From an uncultured Saprospirales bacterium (lineage in GTDB: Bacteria > Bacteroidota > Bacteroidia > Chitinophagales > Saprospiraceae), in assembly GCA_937864265.1 (NCBI GenBank), contig CALMIR010000210.1:1-39400 (forward strand): 39,400 bases of DNA, read 5' to 3'. How positions within the stretch are numbered: position 1 is the stretch's first letter; the number at the start of each line of letters is the position of its first letter. The notes beneath the pieces were generated by a model, which was given only the letters and a program-made list of their open reading frames with translations, was not told where the DNA came from and did no database searches. Shown piece after piece: positions 10,369-18,315 of this stretch. The translations under genes and the position numbers were made by a program.

Positions 10369-10475
10369 TGCGGTGGGTGGTGGTGGTTGATGAGTAGTGA
10401 ATGTGGGTGATTGCGTCTGGGCAAGTCTCCAAAATCGCCGACACTGAATCATTAAACCGACAGAAACACCGCATT

Positions 10476-10532
10476 AAAAAAAAAACACAGGCTTGAAGTT
10501 TTGGTTTGAAACTAAAACTTCAAGCCTGTGTT
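10476..10532 (-). terminator. Perfect 19-bp hairpin followed by T10 on the minus strand
   Basis: The arms 10484-10502 and 10514-10532 are exact reverse complements (AACACAGGCTTGAAGTTTT and its complement) around an 11-nt loop. An A10 tract (10476-10485) overlaps the outer left end, so minus-strand RNA would fold and then run into U10, the form of an intrinsic terminator. The nearest minus-strand gene upstream is the MATE gene (ends 11055), with a plus-strand gene in between. On the plus strand the hairpin follows the POT gene and precedes the small membrane protein gene but has no long U tract. Hence it may stop MATE read-through, or work as a two-way boundary. Confidence 0.65.
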
Positions 10533-10570
10533 CACTTTGTGCCGATCGCCTATTTTTGAGAATCTGTTTT

Positions 10571-11035
10571 ATGAGAAAAAACGTACAACTGGAACTACTT
10601 TTTTGGCTTTTTACCGCGCTATTGGTTATCATTGTTCAATTGCCTATTTACAACAGCTTAGGGCCGGAGCGCTACCCTTTTTACCTGCAAAACACGGTCT
10701 TCATCTTGGCTGCTGTTACGGTAACCCGCTATATTTTCTTGCTCCAGCACACCTTTCTGGCTTACCGCCAATTCCTGAAAATTGCTTTTGTCTTCCTTTG
10801 TATTCCGCTTATTTTTTACCTTGTTCAGGAAATCAACCATTTTCAAACCTACATTGACGAACAAGGATGGGATGCCCTAGTTGGGCACCTCGCCTATGAA
10901 AATAGGAATGGCATGATCGACTACATCCGCAATCAGATGATTTTATTCGGCACGATGGCGGTCATTAGTAGCGTACTCTTTCCTTTTCGCCTGATGGCTT
11001 CTGTATGGCTGACTTATAATCGGGGGAGGGTTTGA
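10571..11035 (+). CDS. Small integral membrane protein, function unknown
   Basis: I do not recognise a family. The 154-aa product from ATG 10571 (MRKNVQLELLFWLFTALLVI) has four hydrophobic segments, near residues 8-24, 36-58, 70-88 and 123-142. The loop between helices 3 and 4 is polar (EINHFQTYIDEQGWDALVGH). An upstream in-frame start at 10493 would lie inside the perfect hairpin 10484-10532 and is rejected. The gene stands alone: it follows the POT gene after about 200 bp and converges with the MATE gene. Their stop codons are 20 bp apart, and a 9-bp inverted repeat (GGTTTGATG 11029-11037, CATCAAACC 11053-11061) spans both. There are no obvious catalytic motifs. Confidence 0.75.
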   Translation: MRKNVQLELLFWLFTALLVIIVQLPIYNSLGPERYPFYLQNTVFILAAVTVTRYIFLLQHTFLAYRQFLKIAFVFLCIPLIFYLVQEINHFQTYIDEQGWDALVGHLAYENRNGMIDYIRNQMILFGTMAVISSVLFPFRLMASVWLTYNRGRV

Positions 11036-11054
11036 TGTTGATTTTCATCCATCA

Positions 11055-12392
11055 TCAAACCTTCAATCCGTACCAATCCCTCGACTTCAAATAAAAGATC
11101 GTCCATACCAAAACAGCGATCCAGTAAAAAATTTCCGCCGCCCAAGCCCACAAAAGTCCACCATTCGTATAATGAATCACGATATAAATGTAAAGCAAGT
11201 AACCCACAGCACTCACAAATTGGATTTTCAATCCTATGCGGGTAGCGCCTACCCCAGCCAGACCATTAAAAAAAATAGCCCCCACAGAAAATAAGCCCAA
11301 AATGCCGAGTAAAATGTAGAAAATAGGCTGAGCCTCGCCGATTAGAGTCATATCCGCCCCCCCCAAAAAGGGATAAAGCGCCTGTTCTGGAAACAGTACA
11401 ACTGGCAAAGAGAGCAGCAGCGTAACCAACAGACACATTTTGGCCGTTTTCCAGATAATCGGTATCACCGCCTGCCGCTTTTGCTGCCCGATAAAATTGC
11501 TGACCAAGGTATTGATCCCTGATGAAAACCCCCAAGCCGGCACGGACAAGGCCAGATAGACCATGCGAATTAAGTTGCTGATGGCGAGTTCCCGTTCGCC
11601 GAGGTTCTCCACCAGTCCAAAAAAAACAAACCAACTCCCTAAACCCACTATCGCCTGCGCCACGATCGGTGCCGATAGTTGGTATTGTTGCTTGATCAAT
11701 TGCCAATCGACTTTTGGCAAAACAAAAAGGCGGTATTGCCGAGCCGATTTATCCAGCAGTATATACATGATAAATACCAGAAAAGCCACTATTTCAGCAA
11801 TGGTACTTGCCAGCGCCGCACCGCCAATGCCCATCGCCGGGAATCCCCAATGCCCAAAAATGAGTGCATAATTCAGCACAATATTCACAACGCCCAGCAG
11901 TAGCGTGTCCACGATGATAAAAGCCGTTCTGGCAACACCTGTATAAAGCGCAATGATGGCCACCCCTATATAACTGAAAAACACGCCCCAGGAGCGGTAC
12001 TCCAAGTATTCCAAGCTTTTGGCGTGAATAAGGGGAGAGTCAACAATGAGTGCAAAAAAAGCATCGCAGCCGTAGTGCATGAATAAAAAAAGCGCTACGG
12101 CCAGTCCTAATTCGAAGTAAACCAGGGAATAAAAGGTGCGTCCCACCTCTGCCAGGCAGCCCTCTCCTGCCCTTCTCGCTATCATGATTTGCCCGCCTTT
12201 GGAAAAACCATAGCCAATAGCCGCCACTACCAGGTAAAAAACACCTACAAAGCCAATGGCGGCAAAATCCGACTTGCCCAAATGGAATAAAAACACGCTA
12301 TCACTCAAAGCAACAATGTTCTGAGCTGCGCTCCCCAGCATAATGGGTGCAGAAATGCGCCATATTTGGTTGTAAGAGGTATTGAGCTTCAT
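11055..12392 (-). CDS. MATE family multidrug/cation exporter
   Basis: The 445-aa product has about 12 transmembrane helices and the MATE fold. The N-terminus IWRISAPIMLGSAAQNIVAL matches the typical first helix (P at the helix break, then NI/Q). A second related half begins near YQLSAPIVAQAIVGLGSWFV. MATE proteins export cationic drugs or metabolites using a proton or sodium gradient. The start ATG at 12392 (MKLNTSYNQIWRIS) is preferred over the one at 12410, which adds only MLLLRQ. The gene is divergent from the oligopeptidase gene and convergent with the small membrane protein gene. The substrate cannot be told from sequence. Confidence 0.92.
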   Translation of the reverse strand: MKLNTSYNQIWRISAPIMLGSAAQNIVALSDSVFLFHLGKSDFAAIGFVGVFYLVVAAIGYGFSKGGQIMIARRAGEGCLAEVGRTFYSLVYFELGLAVALFLFMHYGCDAFFALIVDSPLIHAKSLEYLEYRSWGVFFSYIGVAIIALYTGVARTAFIIVDTLLLGVVNIVLNYALIFGHWGFPAMGIGGAALASTIAEIVAFLVFIMYILLDKSARQYRLFVLPKVDWQLIKQQYQLSAPIVAQAIVGLGSWFVFFGLVENLGERELAISNLIRMVYLALSVPAWGFSSGINTLVSNFIGQQKRQAVIPIIWKTAKMCLLVTLLLSLPVVLFPEQALYPFLGGADMTLIGEAQPIFYILLGILGLFSVGAIFFNGLAGVGATRIGLKIQFVSAVGYLLYIYIVIHYTNGGLLWAWAAEIFYWIAVLVWTIFYLKSRDWYGLKV

Positions 12393-12538
12393 TTGGCGTA
12401 AAAGTAGCACTTTGGTTCAACCTTATTGCGATAGTAAATAAATATAACCTAATCTATTAAACGGCGTGTTCAAAAAAGCAGTATTTTGCCCCTTTTATGC
12501 CCGACCGTTAAACTATTTTCGTTTTAAAAAATTTGATT

Positions 12539-14722
12539 ATGAATCGACTAAAAAATTTCCCGCTTATTTTCTGTTTGCTTGCGCTATTCCTATGGGCCGG
12601 CAGTTGCAAACAGGAACAAACCGAAAGTGAAAATACAGCAAGAAGCATGATGTACGACAAAATGGATTTGCCGACTCCAGTAGCGGCCAAAAAACCCAAA
12701 GAGCTGAGTATTCACGGCGATGTCCGGGTAGATGACTATTACTGGCTCAACGAACGCGAAAACCAGGAAGTCATTGACTACCTAAATGCCGAAAACGCCT
12801 ACAAAGACCAATTGCTCGAACACACCAAGTCTTTGCAGGAAAAATTGTACAACGAAATAGTAGCCCGCATTAAGCCCGACGATTCGTCGGTACCTTATTT
12901 GTACAATGAGTACTACTACATCAGTCGTTACGAAACGGGCAAAGAACACCCTATCTACTCCAGAAAGAAGGGCAGTCTCGACGCTGCGGAAGAAATCATG
13001 CTGGATGTGAACAAGCTGGCTGAACCGTACAGCTACTTCCAAGTAGGTGGCCGCTCAGTAAGCCCAAACAACAAAATCCTCGCCTACGGCGAAGATACGC
13101 TGAGCCGCCGGATTTATACCCTGCGCTTCAAGAACCTGGAAACGGGTGAGATGCTAGCCGATGTCATACCCAACACCCAGGGTTCGGCCGTTTGGGCCAA
13201 TGACAATAAAACCCTTTTTTACGTCACCAAAGAGCCGGAAACCCTGCGCGGCTATAAGATATTCCGCCACATCATGGGTACCTCTGCCGAAAAGGACGTT
13301 GAAATTTTCCACGAAAAAGACGCTACTTTTTCGGCATTTGTTTACAAAGACAAGTCTGAAAAATACATCGTCATTGGTTCTTATGCCACTTTGAGCCAAG
13401 AGTATCATGTACTGGATGCCAACCAGCCTCTCGGCAAATTCAGGGTCATTCAGCCCCGCGAAAGAGGCCTGGAATACAGCATCGCCTGGTACAACAACAA
13501 GTTTTACATCCGCACTAACCTCGATGCGCAAAACTTCCGCCTCATGGAAACGGATGAAAACAAAACGAGCAAAGAAAACTGGAAGGAAGTGATTCCACAC
13601 CGCAAAGACGTGCTGCTGGAAGGCATGGATTTGTTCAACAACTACCTCGTATTGTCAGAAAGGGTAGCTGGTATCACCAAACTCCGTGTCATGCCTTGGG
13701 GCCAAGACGGTCAATACATCGACTTTGGCGAGGATGCCTATGTGGCCTCTACCTCTGTCAACCCACAGTTCGATACCGAATGGCTGCGCATCAGCTACTC
13801 TTCTCTCACTACACCGGTCACTACTTACGATTACAACATGAAGACCAAGGAGTTCAAAATGTTGAAGCAGCAGGAAGTAGTCGGTGATTTTGATCCCGCC
13901 AATTATGTGTCCGAGCGCATCATGGTTACGGCCAGAGATGGCGCCAAAGTGCCAGTTTCCATCGTTTACCGCAAGGGCTTCAAAAAGGACGGCACCCAGC
14001 CGCTGTTGCTCTATGGCTACGGCTCTTACGGCGCCAGTATGGATCCTTATTTTAGCTCGGTGCGATTGAGCTTGCTCGACCGCGGTTTTGCGTTTGCCAT
14101 TGCGCACATTCGCGGTGGCGAAGAAATGGGTCGATATTGGTACGAAGATGGCAAATTGCTCAAAAAGAAAAATACGTTCACCGATTTCATCGACTGCGGA
14201 GAATACCTCGTTGCGAACAACTACACCAACAAAGAGAAGTTATTTGCGATGGGCGGCAGCGCAGGTGGCTTGCTGATGGGCGCGGTGGTCAATATGCGCC
14301 CCGATTTGTGGAAAGGTGTGGTAGCAGCGGTACCTTTTGTGGATGTGGTCACCACCATGTTGGATGAAAGCATCCCCCTTACCACCGGAGAATTTGACGA
14401 ATGGGGCAATCCAAAAGATAAAACCTATTACGATTACATGAAGAGCTACTCCCCCTACGACAACGTAGAAGCCAAGGAATACCCGGCCATGTTGGTCACC
14501 ACCGGCTTGCACGATTCTCAAGTGCAGTATTGGGAGCCTGCAAAATGGGTGGCCAAAATGCGCGTGATGAAAACGGATAAAAACCCACTCCTGATGCACA
14601 CCAATATGGATTTTGGTCACAGTGGCGCTTCTGGTCGCTATGAACAACACCGGGAAACTGCTTTGGAGTATGCCTTTTTGCTGGATTTGGCCGGGTTGAA
14701 TGACGCGGTAATGAAGAATTAG
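12539..14722 (+). CDS. ptrB: Oligopeptidase B-like serine peptidase (S9A), predicted lipoprotein
   Basis: The 727-aa product cleaves short peptides; oligopeptidase B enzymes cut after Arg or Lys. The N-terminal propeller domain (about residues 60-430) is followed by an alpha/beta-hydrolase domain. The catalytic triad is visible: Ser574 in GGSAGGLLMG, Asp659 in TTGLHDSQVQYWEPAKW and His694 in FGHSGASGRY. The blocks VVAAVPFVDVVTTMLDES and PLTTGEFDEWGNP are close to E. coli PtrB, and their acidic residues fit basic P1 specificity. Unlike cytosolic PtrB, it has a signal sequence ending in WAGSCKQE, a lipobox with Cys at residue 23, so it is probably a periplasmic or outer-membrane lipoprotein. 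ATG 12539 is chosen over an upstream TTG at 12533. The adjacent palindromic element 14731-14828 may serve as its 3' end. Confidence 0.94.
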   Translation: MNRLKNFPLIFCLLALFLWAGSCKQEQTESENTARSMMYDKMDLPTPVAAKKPKELSIHGDVRVDDYYWLNERENQEVIDYLNAENAYKDQLLEHTKSLQEKLYNEIVARIKPDDSSVPYLYNEYYYISRYETGKEHPIYSRKKGSLDAAEEIMLDVNKLAEPYSYFQVGGRSVSPNNKILAYGEDTLSRRIYTLRFKNLETGEMLADVIPNTQGSAVWANDNKTLFYVTKEPETLRGYKIFRHIMGTSAEKDVEIFHEKDATFSAFVYKDKSEKYIVIGSYATLSQEYHVLDANQPLGKFRVIQPRERGLEYSIAWYNNKFYIRTNLDAQNFRLMETDENKTSKENWKEVIPHRKDVLLEGMDLFNNYLVLSERVAGITKLRVMPWGQDGQYIDFGEDAYVASTSVNPQFDTEWLRISYSSLTTPVTTYDYNMKTKEFKMLKQQEVVGDFDPANYVSERIMVTARDGAKVPVSIVYRKGFKKDGTQPLLLYGYGSYGASMDPYFSSVRLSLLDRGFAFAIAHIRGGEEMGRYWYEDGKLLKKKNTFTDFIDCGEYLVANNYTNKEKLFAMGGSAGGLLMGAVVNMRPDLWKGVVAAVPFVDVVTTMLDESIPLTTGEFDEWGNPKDKTYYDYMKSYSPYDNVEAKEYPAMLVTTGLHDSQVQYWEPAKWVAKMRVMKTDKNPLLMHTNMDFGHSGASGRYEQHRETALEYAFLLDLAGLNDAVMKN

Positions 14723-14730
14723 AGGCTAGC

Positions 14731-14828
14731 GATGTTAGACTTTAGATGTTAGATGGCATTATCTCAAGTCTCAGGCGACGCCCCGACGAAGGCTTGGTCG
14801 AGCATCTGACATCTAATGGTCTAATATC
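14731..14828. repeat. Imperfect long palindrome between ptrB and rpsP
   Basis: GATGTTAGAC (14731-14740) pairs with GTCTAATATC (14819-14828) at 9 of 10 positions. TAGATGTTAGATG (14743-14755) pairs with CATCTGACATCTA (14803-14815) at 12 of 13. The arms are built from repeated TTAGA(T) words, and the roughly 47-nt centre is GC-richer (GGCGACGCC...). It starts 9 bp after the ptrB stop. The element is unlike the other two repeat families here. It could be a miniature element or a structured 3' end. Confidence 0.7.
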
Positions 14829-14864
14829 TATTGAAAAAGATTTTATTTTCTCGCACAAAGTCTA

Positions 14865-14872
14865 TACCTTTG
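14865..14872 (+). promoter_or_regulatory. Bacteroidota-type -7 box for rpsP
   Basis: TACCTTTG matches the -7 consensus TAnnTTTG exactly and is followed by C. It lies 77 bp upstream of the rpsP ATG, leaving a leader of about 70 nt, which is common for ribosomal protein genes. The -33 position shows only a T-rich tract (TTTTATTTTC, 14841-14850), not a clear TTTG. Confidence 0.6.
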
Positions 14873-14949
14873 CGCCTCATTTATAAAATGCCTGCCGCTT
14901 GTTCAGCAAGGGAAGCAGGTCATGGTTTAATCAAAAATCATTCTACAAC

Positions 14950-15465
14950 ATGGCCGTAAAGATGCGCCTACAAAGAAAAGGCCGTAAGCAAGCGCCTTTT
15001 TACCACATCGTCATCGCTGATGCCCGCGCACCACGTGATGGCAAATACATCGAACGCATTGGTTTTTACAACCCACTGACCAAGCCCGCTACGATCGACA
15101 TTGATCGGGACAAAGCGTTTGAATGGCTTGCCAATGGGGCACAACCTACTGAAACTGTTCGCGCTATCCTGCGCTTCAAAGGGGTGTATTACAAAAAACA
15201 CCTGATGCGTGGCGTGAAAAAAGGTGCCCTCACCCTCGAAGAGGCAGAGAACAAATACCAACAATGGGTGGACACCAAGGACGCAAAAGTCGCTGCCCGA
15301 TTCGAGCAAACTGCAAAGGATAAAGCCGATTACTACTCGAAGTTATCCGGTAGCCCTGCGCCTAAAATAGTAGAAGCGCCTGTGGAAGAAGTGACGGAAG
15401 AAGTGACGGAAGAAGTGACGGAAGAAGTCGTGGACAACCAGGTAGCGTCTGAAGAAGAAGAGTAG
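14950..15465 (+). CDS. rpsP: 30S ribosomal protein S16 with long acidic C-terminal tail
   Basis: S16 is a primary assembly protein of the 30S subunit and contacts 16S rRNA. The start ATG at 14950 gives [20 protein letters not shown], the classic S16 N-terminus; the in-frame start at 14899 would add an unrelated peptide. The conserved core covers roughly residues 1-80 ([18 protein letters not shown] and an [20 protein letters not shown] block). The 171-aa length is about twice the E. coli protein, with an added lysine-rich helix and then an acidic tail. This extension is common in Bacteroidota. The tail holds TEEV repeats encoded by a tandem 12-bp unit (GAAGAAGTGACG, three exact copies at 15385-15420 and a fourth degenerate one). 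The gene has its own promoter box and terminator, so it is probably monocistronic; rimM and trmD, common neighbours elsewhere, are absent. Confidence 0.97.
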   Translation: MAVKMRLQRKGRKQAPFYHIVIADARAPRDGKYIERIGFYNPLTKPATIDIDRDKAFEWLANGAQPTETVRAILRFKGVYYKKHLMRGVKKGALTLEEAENKYQQWVDTKDAKVAARFEQTAKDKADYYSKLSGSPAPKIVEAPVEEVTEEVTEEVTEEVVDNQVASEEEE

Positions 15466-15510
15466 CCTTTAGCCCTTTAGGGCATGTGTGCTATATCACA
15501 TAAAAAATTT

Positions 15511-15555
15511 GATCCCGAACTTGGCCCTTGTTGCTAAGTTCGGGATTGTTTTTTT
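15511..15555 (+). terminator. Intrinsic terminator of rpsP
   Basis: A perfect 11-bp stem, ATCCCGAACTT (15512-15522) with AAGTTCGGGAT (15536-15546), encloses a 13-nt loop and is followed by TG and T7 (15549-15555). It begins 46 bp after the rpsP stop. This is a textbook rho-independent terminator. Confidence 0.92.
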
Positions 15556-15728
15556 ACGCTCAAAAAGTCGCCTGTTCCTATACATTGGCCTACTGTAAAT
15601 TGAGTGCAAAACGTAAAAACTGCGACAGAAAAACACATACACTTCTATTTTATTTCAAAAATAGCCTTATTTTGAGCCAGTAAAAGCCTCCCCTTTGTCA
15701 TTATCGCTGCCTCTGAAAAAATTAATAG

Positions 15729-15748
15729 ACCTAACTAAATAATTAGGT
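15729..15748. promoter_or_regulatory. Short inverted repeat directly at the start of the BNR-protein gene
   Basis: ACCTAA (15729-15734) and TTAGGT (15743-15748) are exact inverted repeats separated by 8 bp, ending 1 bp before the ATG at 15750. The dyad could be an operator or a small leader hairpin that affects translation. No regulator is recognisable from this alone. The rest of the gap from the rpsP terminator (15556-15728) is AT-rich with no gene seen. Confidence 0.3.
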
Positions 15749-15749
15749 A

Positions 15750-18299
15750 ATGAAAAGCAAGTCATTCAACCCGTTGATCGCATCCGCGCTGCTGCTATGT
15801 TATGCCTGCCAACCAGTGGAAAACCACTTGGAACAGCGAGTTCCTACACCCACCGACGGGCGTACGGTGATCCATTATGGAGAAGAAGGAGAGGAAAGGG
15901 ATAAAAGAGCAGCTTGGCTGGAACAGTTACACGGCTCTGCACCTGAGGTGGACTGGCGGACGCTGGAATACCAGACCCAAATGCAACGCCACAAGCGATG
16001 GGAGGCTACACCTACCCAACGAAGCCTATGCAATGGGCAAACGATAGAAAATGCTTACTTGAAAGGCCATTGGGAAGAAAGGGGCAGTTCCAACCAGGCA
16101 GGTAGTGTATTCGATACCGAGTACGACCCGGTGGCCGATGAAATATGGCTGATATCGGCAGGTGGGACGCTTTGGCGCGGCGCCAGTGATGGCAGCCAAT
16201 GGGCGGTTGTCAATCAAGACTTCCAGTTCAACCCAGGCCTGCTAAAATTTCTCCCTAGAGATGGCGGTCGCCGATTGGTAGCCATTATTGGGCGCATTCC
16301 GCATTATTCTGACGACGAAGGGCAAACATGGACAGCAGCAACGGGTATCACCCATCAGGATCGCTGGGGAACGGTGTATTGCCCAGTGGTCGTTGAAGAT
16401 GCCTTTCACTCGATATATGTTCTGGCCAAGCCTTCCTATTGGGCCGATATTAAACTGTATCGCTCCGTTGACCAAGGTGAAACCTACCTGCCGGTAGGTA
16501 CTTTTAATACCTATGAAACCAATCGCTTGCGCTTGTGTAGCCCACATCACTCTGACGAATTGTGGCTGGCTGAAAAGGCCTCCGACGAAAAGGCCAAGCT
16601 ATATCGAACCAACCCGGCTACAGGGCAATTGCAATTGATGAACAGCACTTCCAGTTTCAACTTCAGCACAGTACCCGCTAACCTGATTGGCTGGAAGGAT
16701 GAAAACGGGCTGAGTTTGTATGCTTATACCACTGGACAAGTGCTGCACCGATCGACAGATAATGGCAACACTTGGACCTCGATTGGCACGCTGCCTGCGA
16801 CTCCCTGGGAAGTGGGCTTGTACATGCACCCTGAGAATCCTTCTGTCCTGTTTATGGGCGAAGTGGATTGCTACCGAAGTCTAAATGGCGGCCAAAGCTG
16901 GATTAAGGTGAACAACTGGTGGGAATATTACGACGATGTGGCGGGCAAATTGCATGCCGATATGATGCACTTTAAGGTATTTAAAAAGCAAAATGGGCAA
17001 CCTTTTTTGCTCGTCAGCCACCACGGCGGTTTGACCATTTCTTATAACAACCTGCAAAGCATGCAAAATATCAGTTTGCTAGACTTGAATGTCAGCCAAT
17101 ATTACAGCGTGCGCACCGACCCCTTACAGCCGCAATACGTTTATGCAGGTTCACAGGATCAAGGCTTCCAGATCGCCGATCAATTTGATCAGCCGGGAGC
17201 CGTAGCTTTCGATCAGGTCATCTCAGGCGACTACGGACACATCGTTTTTTCAAACAATGGGCAATCCCTGTGGACGGTTTATCCCGGCGGCTGGGCTACT
17301 TTTTATGAATATCCCAGTTCGGGCAGCATACAAGCTTCTTTTAATCTGGACTCGTCCGAAGAATCCGTTTGGCTACCGCCACTGATGGGCAGCCCTTTTC
17401 CCAACGACAAGGCCGCCTATATGGCTGGGGGCAATATCAACGGAGGTTCCGGCTCCTACATCATCCGCATGGAACCACAGGGTGGACAAGTTTTTACCAG
17501 TCAGCTCAATTTCAATTTCTCTCTGGAATCCGGTGGTGGGCAAGTATCTGCTTTAGCCACAGCAGTCAATGATCCGGATACCTGGTATGCAGCAACCACC
17601 AATGGCCGCTTTTTTCACTCTGTTGACCAGGGCAGCAGTTGGTCACAAAGCATCAATTTTTTACCCGAAGGGCATTACCTGTATGGCCAGGCCATTTATC
17701 CCTATAAAAATACGCCTCATAAAGTATTGCTGGCTGGCAGTGGTTATTCCAATCCGCCCGTGTATGTATCCGTCAACGATGGCGAGTCTTTTTTTGCCAT
17801 GTCCAACGGATTGCCACCTACCCTTGTATTCGAATTGGCTGGCAATGCCGATGATAGCCGTATTTTTGCAGCTACCGAAGCCGGGCCTTTTGTCTATATC
17901 GCCGAACAAGGCGAGTGGATGGATTTGACGGCAGCCTGTGCGCCTGTGCAAACTTACTGGTCGGTCGAATTTTTGGAAGAACAAAATATTGCCCGCTTTG
18001 GTACCTATGGGCGCGGCATTTGGGATTTTGTGTTGGATGAACCCAATGTTACCAAGCCATCCCCACTGCCATTATCGCTAAAGGTTTTCCCTAATCCTGC
18101 CCGCGAGGAGCTCCAACTACAAGCACCGAGTAGTGGCTGGCGCTTGCAATTGCTGGATAAAACGGGTCGGATGGTTTACCAGGAATCCAATATACAAGAT
18201 ACCTGGCGGTGGAATTGCGCCCATTTGCCCAGGGGCTTGTATTTATTGCGATTGGAAAAACAAGGGCAAGTGTTGGTGCATAAAATCGTATTGATGTAG
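15750..18299 (+). CDS. Secreted beta-propeller (BNR/sortilin-like) protein with T9SS type A sorting domain
   Basis: The 849-aa product has an N-terminal signal region (MKSKSFNPLIASALLLCYAC), then a large propeller region. At least six Asp-box (BNR) motifs are visible: SDDEGQTW, SVDQGETY, STDNGNTW, SLNGGQSW, SVDQGSSW and SVNDGESF. Such repeats occur in VPS10/sortilin-type propellers, sialidases and GH74 xyloglucanases; no catalytic residues can be assigned, so I do not call an enzyme. The last 78 residues (LSLKVFPNPAREELQL ... GLYLLRLEKQGQVLVHKIVL) are a T9SS type A sorting domain. It is removed after passage through the SprA channel, leaving the protein secreted or surface-attached. The Cys at residue 20 in CYACQ is a poor lipobox, so lipoprotein status is unclear. 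It converges with the acyltransferase gene, with 16 bp between stop codons. Confidence 0.88.
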   Translation: MKSKSFNPLIASALLLCYACQPVENHLEQRVPTPTDGRTVIHYGEEGEERDKRAAWLEQLHGSAPEVDWRTLEYQTQMQRHKRWEATPTQRSLCNGQTIENAYLKGHWEERGSSNQAGSVFDTEYDPVADEIWLISAGGTLWRGASDGSQWAVVNQDFQFNPGLLKFLPRDGGRRLVAIIGRIPHYSDDEGQTWTAATGITHQDRWGTVYCPVVVEDAFHSIYVLAKPSYWADIKLYRSVDQGETYLPVGTFNTYETNRLRLCSPHHSDELWLAEKASDEKAKLYRTNPATGQLQLMNSTSSFNFSTVPANLIGWKDENGLSLYAYTTGQVLHRSTDNGNTWTSIGTLPATPWEVGLYMHPENPSVLFMGEVDCYRSLNGGQSWIKVNNWWEYYDDVAGKLHADMMHFKVFKKQNGQPFLLVSHHGGLTISYNNLQSMQNISLLDLNVSQYYSVRTDPLQPQYVYAGSQDQGFQIADQFDQPGAVAFDQVISGDYGHIVFSNNGQSLWTVYPGGWATFYEYPSSGSIQASFNLDSSEESVWLPPLMGSPFPNDKAAYMAGGNINGGSGSYIIRMEPQGGQVFTSQLNFNFSLESGGGQVSALATAVNDPDTWYAATTNGRFFHSVDQGSSWSQSINFLPEGHYLYGQAIYPYKNTPHKVLLAGSGYSNPPVYVSVNDGESFFAMSNGLPPTLVFELAGNADDSRIFAATEAGPFVYIAEQGEWMDLTAACAPVQTYWSVEFLEEQNIARFGTYGRGIWDFVLDEPNVTKPSPLPLSLKVFPNPAREELQLQAPSSGWRLQLLDKTGRMVYQESNIQDTWRWNCAHLPRGLYLLRLEKQGQVLVHKIVLM

Positions 18300-18315
18300 C
18301 CCCTTTTTTAAAAAA

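Noticed and set aside
14899-14949. Extended rpsP start
   Set aside because: The added residues have no match to S16, and [11 protein letters not shown] at 14950 is the family N-terminus.
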